DNA of 64,000 bases from assembly GCF_026309355.1 (NCBI RefSeq), contig NZ_JAPJZK010000001.1:5724501-5788500 (forward strand), in the 5' to 3' direction. Both the position numbers and the translations under genes were made by a program. The notes beneath the pieces are model-generated. The model made no database searches. It was not told the origin of the DNA and saw only the letters and a list, made by a program, of their open reading frames with translations. Source of the stretch: Spartinivicinus marinus (lineage in GTDB: Bacteria; Pseudomonadota; Gammaproteobacteria; Pseudomonadales; Zooshikellaceae). Below, piece by piece: positions 59,801 through 64,000 of the stretch; positions within the stretch are counted from its first letter, which is position 1; every line of letters starts with the position of its first letter.

Positions 59801-62800
59801 CTGACTATTCCTGTTGCGCCTCGAACGGAACAGCTACCCCTGTCTTTTGCCCAGCAACGGCTATGGTTTATTGACCAAATGGAGGGAAGCAGTGCGCATT
59901 ACAATATGCCGGAAGCGCTACATCTATCAGGGGAGTTGAACCGAGCAGCGTTAGCCCAGGCACTGACCACTATCCTAGCTCGTCATGAGAGCCTGAGGAC
60001 CCAACTACACACGGAGAATGGCCAGGCTTATCAGTCTATTCAACCGGCCCCTAACACAATCAACTTACCCGTTACAGACCTAAGTCATTTAGGCATAGCG
60101 ACTACCGAGCAGACAAACAGGCTAGAGGTGTTGATTCAGGCTGAAGCTGAACAACCCTTTGATTTAAGCCAAGACCTGATGCTACGGGCTCAGTTAATTC
60201 AGCTTGCGCCAGAGGTTCACTTGTTGCTCATCACCTTGCATCATGTAGCCGCCGATGGTTGGTCCATGTCCCTGTTGATCAATGAGTTAAATCAGCTGTA
60301 TACCGCTTACCATCAAGGATTACCCAATCCATTACCGGCACTGGCCATTCAATATGCGGATTATGCTCAGTGGCAGCGCAACTACTTACAGGGTGAGGAG
60401 TTGATGCGCCAGCTAGGTTATTGGCAAACACAACTAGAAGGTCTCCCAGAAGTTCACAGCTTGCCCTTGGATAAACCACGTCCGGCGGTACAAACCTTTC
60501 AAGGCGCTGTTTATCAACAAACCATTGCAGCGGATATCAGCCTGCCCTTTAAAGCCTTGTGTTTACAGCAAGATGCCACCTTATTTATGGGCTTGCATGC
60601 AGCCTTTGCCATCATACTCAGTCGCTACAGTGGTGAAACCGATATTGTGGTGGGTACTCCAGTGGCTAATCGGGAGCAGCCAGAAGTGGCCCCGCTGATA
60701 GGTTTTTTTGTGAATACCCTAGTGTTGCGAGCTGATTTAACCGATAACCCCATTTTTACCGACTTGTTAACCCAATGCCGTGAGCGAGCCTTGGGGGCTT
60801 ATGCTCATCAACAGCTGCCCTTTGAACAGTTAGTCGAGACTTTACAACCGACTCGCAAATTAAATCATCACCCTTTATTTCAGGTGGTCATTGCATTACA
60901 AAATAATGAGGAGCCACCAATTGAATTACCAAATTTAACGGTGTCTTCAGTTAATGTCCCTGCAACCGTTGCGAAATTTGATTTAACACTAAATATTGAA
61001 GAAAGTAGTCAAGGGTTTAAGCTTGCCTGGGAGTACAACACCGATCTATTTATTGACTCAACAATTAAACGCTTAGCTAGAAGTTATGAAACACTTTTAC
61101 AGAGCATTGTTTCGAGCCCCAATGCCCGTTTGTCTCAGCTGAAATTATTAACTCCACAGCAAGAGCATCAGCTTTTACATCAGTGGAATAAGCCACCTAT
61201 AGCATTATTGACTGATTCGTCAATTCATCAGTTATTTGAAAATCAAGTGACGAAGACGCCAAATAATATTGCGGTGGTTTTTAATAATCAGCAACTGACT
61301 TATACTGAGTTAAATAAGCGCGCCAATCAGTTAGCCTACTATCTACTAGAACAAGGTATCAAACCTGGTGAGTTAGTCGGTCTCTGTTTGCACCGTTCTA
61401 TTGAGCTAATTGTAGCAACCCTTGGTATTTTAAAAGCAGGTGCTGCCTATATTCCTTTAGACCCATTTAGTCCTGAAGCACGCTTGGCTTTTATGTTAAA
61501 TGATAGTCAGCCTCGCCTATTATTAACTGAAAGTTCACTGACATCTGTATTGCCTAATGTCGATGATAACATTATTTGTCTGAACAATATCGCCGAACAA
61601 CTTTCACAGCAACATGAAAATAATCCTTTTGTTCATGTTCAACCCAATGACCTGGCTTATGTGATTTATACCTCCGGCTCCACTGGCCAACCCAAAGGGG
61701 CAATGTTAGAGCATGGTGGTTTACTTAATTTAATGGCGGCTCAGCAGGTTGTTTTTAAGTTAACCGAAAACAGTCGTGTATTGCAGTTTGCATCATTTAG
61801 CTTTGATGCTGCTACGTGGGAATGGACAATGGCTCTGACGTCTGGAGCAGGCCTCTACTTATTCCCACAAGCCGTGATTCAGTCAGCGGAATGCTTATCA
61901 GCAGCGGTTCGCCATCATCATATTACCCATGCATTGCTGCCCCCTGCCCTACTAGCAGCACTTGATAAAAAAGACTGGCTATCAGTAACCACGTTAATAG
62001 TGGGAGGTGACCGTTGTTCTCAAACCCTTGCCGATGAGTGGTCTATTGATCGCTACTTTTATAATGCTTATGGGCCAACGGAAACAACCATCTGTTCAAC
62101 CATTGACTCTTACCATCCTGCAACTCGTCAGCTAACGATCGGGGAGTCACTACCTGGTATTAAGGCATATATTGTAGATCATGATCTCAACCCTACTCCC
62201 ATTGGCGTAACAGGTGAGTTATATATTGGTGGTCAAGGGGTTGGTCGAGGTTATTTAAACCGTCCGGCATTAACTGACGACAAGTTTATCCCAGATCCTG
62301 TTGATCCTTCAGCAGAAAAACGAGCCTACCGAACGGGTGATTTAGTGCGTCGTTTAGCTGATGGTCGAATTGAGTTTGTAGACCGTGTGGATTATCAAGT
62401 AAAAATTCGCGGTTTCCGCATTGAACTCGGTGAAATTGAATCACGTTTAGCGACTCACCCTGAAGTCAATGAAGCACTCGTGGTTGTAAAAGAAGATGCT
62501 CAGCTAACAAAACGACTGGTGGCTTACTTTACAACGCATCAAGTTCCTTTAGATAAAGCCGCTTTGTTAATAAGCTTACATAATCACTTAGCGGCACAGT
62601 TACCAGAGTATATGTTGCCAGCAGCCTATTCTAGGCTTGAGCAGTTTCCAATGAATGTGAATGGCAAAGTTGATCGAAAAGCCCTGCCTGAACCAAGTTA
62701 TCAACAACCATCTGAAAATTATACACCACCTAAGACCGAGCTTGAAACCACCCTAGTCAAGGTATGGCAAACGGTTTTAAATATTAAACAAATAGGCATA

Positions 62801-64000
62801 TACGACAACTTCTTTACGATTGGTGGAGACTCTATTTTGGCTATCCAGGTAGCATCGATGGCACTTAAGGCAGGTATCAAGTTAACCACTCGCCAGATTT
62901 TTGAGCATCAATGTATTGCTAACCTTGCCAACCAAGTAGGTTTCACCAAAAACATGGTAGAAAAAGCGCAACAGCAAGCCGTCATGGGAACCCAGCCCTT
63001 GCTGCCTATTCAACACTACTTTTTGGCGGGTGATCAAACAGACTTACACCATTTCAATCAAGCTGTGATGGTTAGGTTATCTGATAACACCAATAAACAA
63101 CAGTTGTTGGCTATACTATCAGCCCTATATGCGCGTCATGATGTATTTAGACTAAGCTTTAAACAGTCTGGCGCAAGTTGGGAAGCAAGCTATCATGATA
63201 TTTCCAGTGAAGATATTGCTCAATCAATTATAGAGAATGACTTAACGCATTTTACTCAAGAAAACTATGTCGCTGAACTGCAACAGCAGGCAAATCATAT
63301 TCAACGGATATTTGATATAACGCAGACGCCTTTGTGCCGTTGGGTATGGTTTAAAACGCCTAAGGGCACTCCGGATCAATTACTCTGGATAATGCATCAT
63401 TTAATTGTTGATGGTGTATCTTGGCGAATACTCTTAGCTGATTTCCAAACAGCATTAACCATGACTCATGCAAACCAAACAATTAACTTAGGAGCAAAAA
63501 CCACGAGTTACCAGGCATGGGGTCAACAGCTAGTGAACTATAGCCTCTCAGATGCATTAGCCGCTGAGCAAGCTTATTGGCAAGCAGCCTGTTCAACAGC
63601 AGTCACGTCTTTACCCGTTAAGGCGGTAAAAGATAATCGTTATTTGACCACTCGTGTCGTTGTAGAGGCGCTTGATGAAAGTACGACAATTGACTTACTT
63701 AAAAAAAGTCACTTTGCTTATAATACACAAATTAATGACTTATTGTTAACAGCCCTATTGTTAAGTATCACTGGATGGACAGCTGGTCAAAGCATACGCT
63801 TAGACCTTGAAGGACATGGCCGTGAATCACTATTTAATGATGTTGACCTTACTGAAACGGTTGGTTGGTTTACTTCTATCTATCCCGTTTGTTTAACAAA
63901 ATCACTGAGTAATCATTTAGGCGACCAAATAAAAGCTGTTAAAGAACAGCTCCGTGCTGTTCCTAATCGGGGGATTGGTTATGGCATCATCCGTTATTTG
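56486..64000 (+). CDS. Non-ribosomal peptide synthetase NRPS-2, 3' end beyond window
   Basis: ATG 56486, 12 bp after the stop of NRPS-1, with AAGG upstream. The frame stays open for 2,505 codons to the window end. Order: a short basic N-terminus, C (LCL type, SFAQQRLWFVDQLE, HHIASDG at residue ~188), A, T (GGHSLLA, Ser1060), C (LCL type, HHVAADG), A, T (GGDSILA, Ser2116), and an E domain (HHLIVDG, EGHGRE) that is cut off. Tight spacing implies one operon and chain transfer from module 6 of NRPS-1. No thioesterase is seen yet, so at least one more module or release domain should follow. Confidence 0.93.
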   Translation, partial: MYSGKQTKKSAIAKSKLDQLSPEKQALVKKLLAKKKQQQIKSEIITPRNQTDEPLPLSFAQQRLWFVDQLEDSNSHYNMPLALQLEGALSYDWLVAALTTVICRHESLRTVFKSQQGQAYQHIQPAPAQFSLPMVDLSEMTEAQQVDAIAHYRQQEAEQPFDLKQDLMLRGKLLQLAENKAILLLTMHHIASDGWSFGVLTEEVSQLYQAYYSGRNSPLSPLPIQYADYALWQRKYLSDRLPQLLNYWKAQLRRLPALHALPLDYSRPAEQRYQGQVIQSHISQATCEGLKGYCQHNEATLFMGLHTVFAMLLNRYSGEADIVVGTPVANRDNSALAPLIGFFVNTVVLRADLSSDPSFTALLAQCRKTALDAYAHQQVPFEQLVEELQPARDISHHPLFQVMLVLQNHEEGTLDLPGLNITSLPEEWNIAKFDLTLTVEENASGLTLDWEYNTDLFTAATIMQLAQHFTQLLNAVLTAPAVPTSQLTLLTEAEYLQLTNTWAMPHHPVAQTDCIASCFEAQCASTPTAIAVYHQARSLSYEMLNQQANQLAHYLIEQGVVPDTVVGFCLERSIDMVITMLAILKAGGAYLPLDPHYPEARLQYMLTDCAVTYLITQQPLQDQLPLSGQSVLCLDAPAVMAQLSNYPVTNPKQQSLTSSHLAYINYTSGSTGQPKGVQVPHMGVMRLVCNNPVVPLSQATVMLQAASVVFDATTLEVWGPLLNGGQLVLYPFDTMDIPQLKEVIHQYQVNILWLTAGLFDQFAALSTTPLPSLRYLLTGGDVVSPASVVRFYQQYPAANLINGYGPTENTTFTCCYPIPADWSSDRPVPIGFPINQTEVYVLDKHQQPVPSGVVGELYTGGAGLARGYLNQPALTTERFIPHPFRNNSADRLYRTGDLVRWLPDGALAFVGRVDQQVKLRGFRIELGEITAQLLTHPVVKEGVTVLREDQPGIQQLVAYVVAEGNQVSCSEESLLQVLKQKLPDYMVPAAVVEVAALPLTRNGKVDRKALPAPSYSSKANKFVAPRTSTEVTLASLWQQVLQREEPVGVDDNFFQLGGHSLLAIRLSALLAETLGTTLTIKQLFTHPTLSALAQLIDQMPQSTSPLTIPVAPRTEQLPLSFAQQRLWFIDQMEGSSAHYNMPEALHLSGELNRAALAQALTTILARHESLRTQLHTENGQAYQSIQPAPNTINLPVTDLSHLGIATTEQTNRLEVLIQAEAEQPFDLSQDLMLRAQLIQLAPEVHLLLITLHHVAADGWSMSLLINELNQLYTAYHQGLPNPLPALAIQYADYAQWQRNYLQGEELMRQLGYWQTQLEGLPEVHSLPLDKPRPAVQTFQGAVYQQTIAADISLPFKALCLQQDATLFMGLHAAFAIILSRYSGETDIVVGTPVANREQPEVAPLIGFFVNTLVLRADLTDNPIFTDLLTQCRERALGAYAHQQLPFEQLVETLQPTRKLNHHPLFQVVIALQNNEEPPIELPNLTVSSVNVPATVAKFDLTLNIEESSQGFKLAWEYNTDLFIDSTIKRLARSYETLLQSIVSSPNARLSQLKLLTPQQEHQLLHQWNKPPIALLTDSSIHQLFENQVTKTPNNIAVVFNNQQLTYTELNKRANQLAYYLLEQGIKPGELVGLCLHRSIELIVATLGILKAGAAYIPLDPFSPEARLAFMLNDSQPRLLLTESSLTSVLPNVDDNIICLNNIAEQLSQQHENNPFVHVQPNDLAYVIYTSGSTGQPKGAMLEHGGLLNLMAAQQVVFKLTENSRVLQFASFSFDAATWEWTMALTSGAGLYLFPQAVIQSAECLSAAVRHHHITHALLPPALLAALDKKDWLSVTTLIVGGDRCSQTLADEWSIDRYFYNAYGPTETTICSTIDSYHPATRQLTIGESLPGIKAYIVDHDLNPTPIGVTGELYIGGQGVGRGYLNRPALTDDKFIPDPVDPSAEKRAYRTGDLVRRLADGRIEFVDRVDYQVKIRGFRIELGEIESRLATHPEVNEALVVVKEDAQLTKRLVAYFTTHQVPLDKAALLISLHNHLAAQLPEYMLPAAYSRLEQFPMNVNGKVDRKALPEPSYQQPSENYTPPKTELETTLVKVWQTVLNIKQIGIYDNFFTIGGDSILAIQVASMALKAGIKLTTRQIFEHQCIANLANQVGFTKNMVEKAQQQAVMGTQPLLPIQHYFLAGDQTDLHHFNQAVMVRLSDNTNKQQLLAILSALYARHDVFRLSFKQSGASWEASYHDISSEDIAQSIIENDLTHFTQENYVAELQQQANHIQRIFDITQTPLCRWVWFKTPKGTPDQLLWIMHHLIVDGVSWRILLADFQTALTMTHANQTINLGAKTTSYQAWGQQLVNYSLSDALAAEQAYWQAACSTAVTSLPVKAVKDNRYLTTRVVVEALDESTTIDLLKKSHFAYNTQINDLLLTALLLSITGWTAGQSIRLDLEGHGRESLFNDVDLTETVGWFTSIYPVCLTKSLSNHLGDQIKAVKEQLRAVPNRGIGYGIIRYL
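59801..64000 (+). other. NRPS-2 module 8: C-A-T-E (partial), hydrophobic residue predicted
   Basis: A domain ~residues 1576-2070: pocket D-A-W-L-I-G-A-I-C. It shares D-A-W and A-I-C with the phenylalanine code D-A-W-T-I-A-A-I-C but has Leu and Gly in two pocket positions, so a hydrophobic residue is likely but the identity is open. The E domain runs past the window edge. Confidence 0.8.

Overview
The window looks like chromosomal DNA of an AT-leaning marine-type gammaproteobacterium (Oceanospirillales-like, perhaps near Zooshikella or Spartinivicinus; this placement is a guess from gene content). CysB, CysH, PabB, a NT5C1-type 5'-nucleotidase and an AddAB-like helicase/nuclease pair form an ordinary backbone. 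Around them lie three accessory blocks: a small RiPP-like locus, a toxin cassette tied to phage-type regulators, and a giant non-ribosomal peptide synthetase (NRPS) locus that runs off the right edge.

Left part (1-14 kb, nearly all minus strand). An amino-acid ABC transporter unit (two permeases, the distal one broken in this sequence, and a binding protein) follows a methyltransferase. Upstream is a RiPP-like operon: a subtilisin-type protease with a PatA/PatG-like C-terminal region, followed by two tandem, nearly identical 49/50-residue peptides that had no annotation and end at a clear terminator. Further upstream are an HTH protein, a phage antitermination Q-like protein and, just downstream of Q, a stand-alone ExoY/edema-factor-like nucleotidyl cyclase gene that is frameshifted at an A8 tract. 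The cyclase lies between two ~410-bp direct repeats, each carrying the 3' end of Q, so the cassette appears to have entered (or been duplicated) at the end of Q. Next come a secreted zinc metalloprotease with a long Pro/Asn/Asp linker and two C-terminal binding modules, then two DUF2589 proteins and a membrane-anchored TPR protein.

Middle (14-27.7 kb). Housekeeping genes: pabB, a periplasmic solute-binding protein, a sulfur group (APS-type cysH, a CxxC thioredoxin-fold protein, cysB, a TauE/SafE permease), a 5'-nucleotidase, a YdjM-like membrane hydrolase, and an AddB-like nuclease overlapping an AddA-like helicase.

Right part (27.7-64 kb). A 2,4-diaminobutyrate aminotransferase and a chloramphenicol-phosphotransferase-like P-loop kinase are transcribed leftward, divergent from two NRPS genes. 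NRPS-1 is one uninterrupted reading frame of 8,721 residues with six modules (five C-A-T-E and one C-A-T). NRPS-2 begins 12 bp later with C-A-T and C-A-T-E and is cut by the window end. Reading A-domain pocket residues by eye suggests basic-Ala-basic-Val-Ser-basic-Val-hydrophobic. Modules 1-5 and 8 carry epimerization domains, and the condensation-domain subtypes agree with this (DCL after E, LCL otherwise). The aminotransferase suggests the basic residue may be diaminobutyrate. Three A domains (modules 1, 3, 6) are near-identical, and a 2,546-bp block is duplicated between modules 2 and 5, so the synthetase grew by internal recombination. The product would be a D-rich, cationic peptide; I do not recognise it as a known compound.
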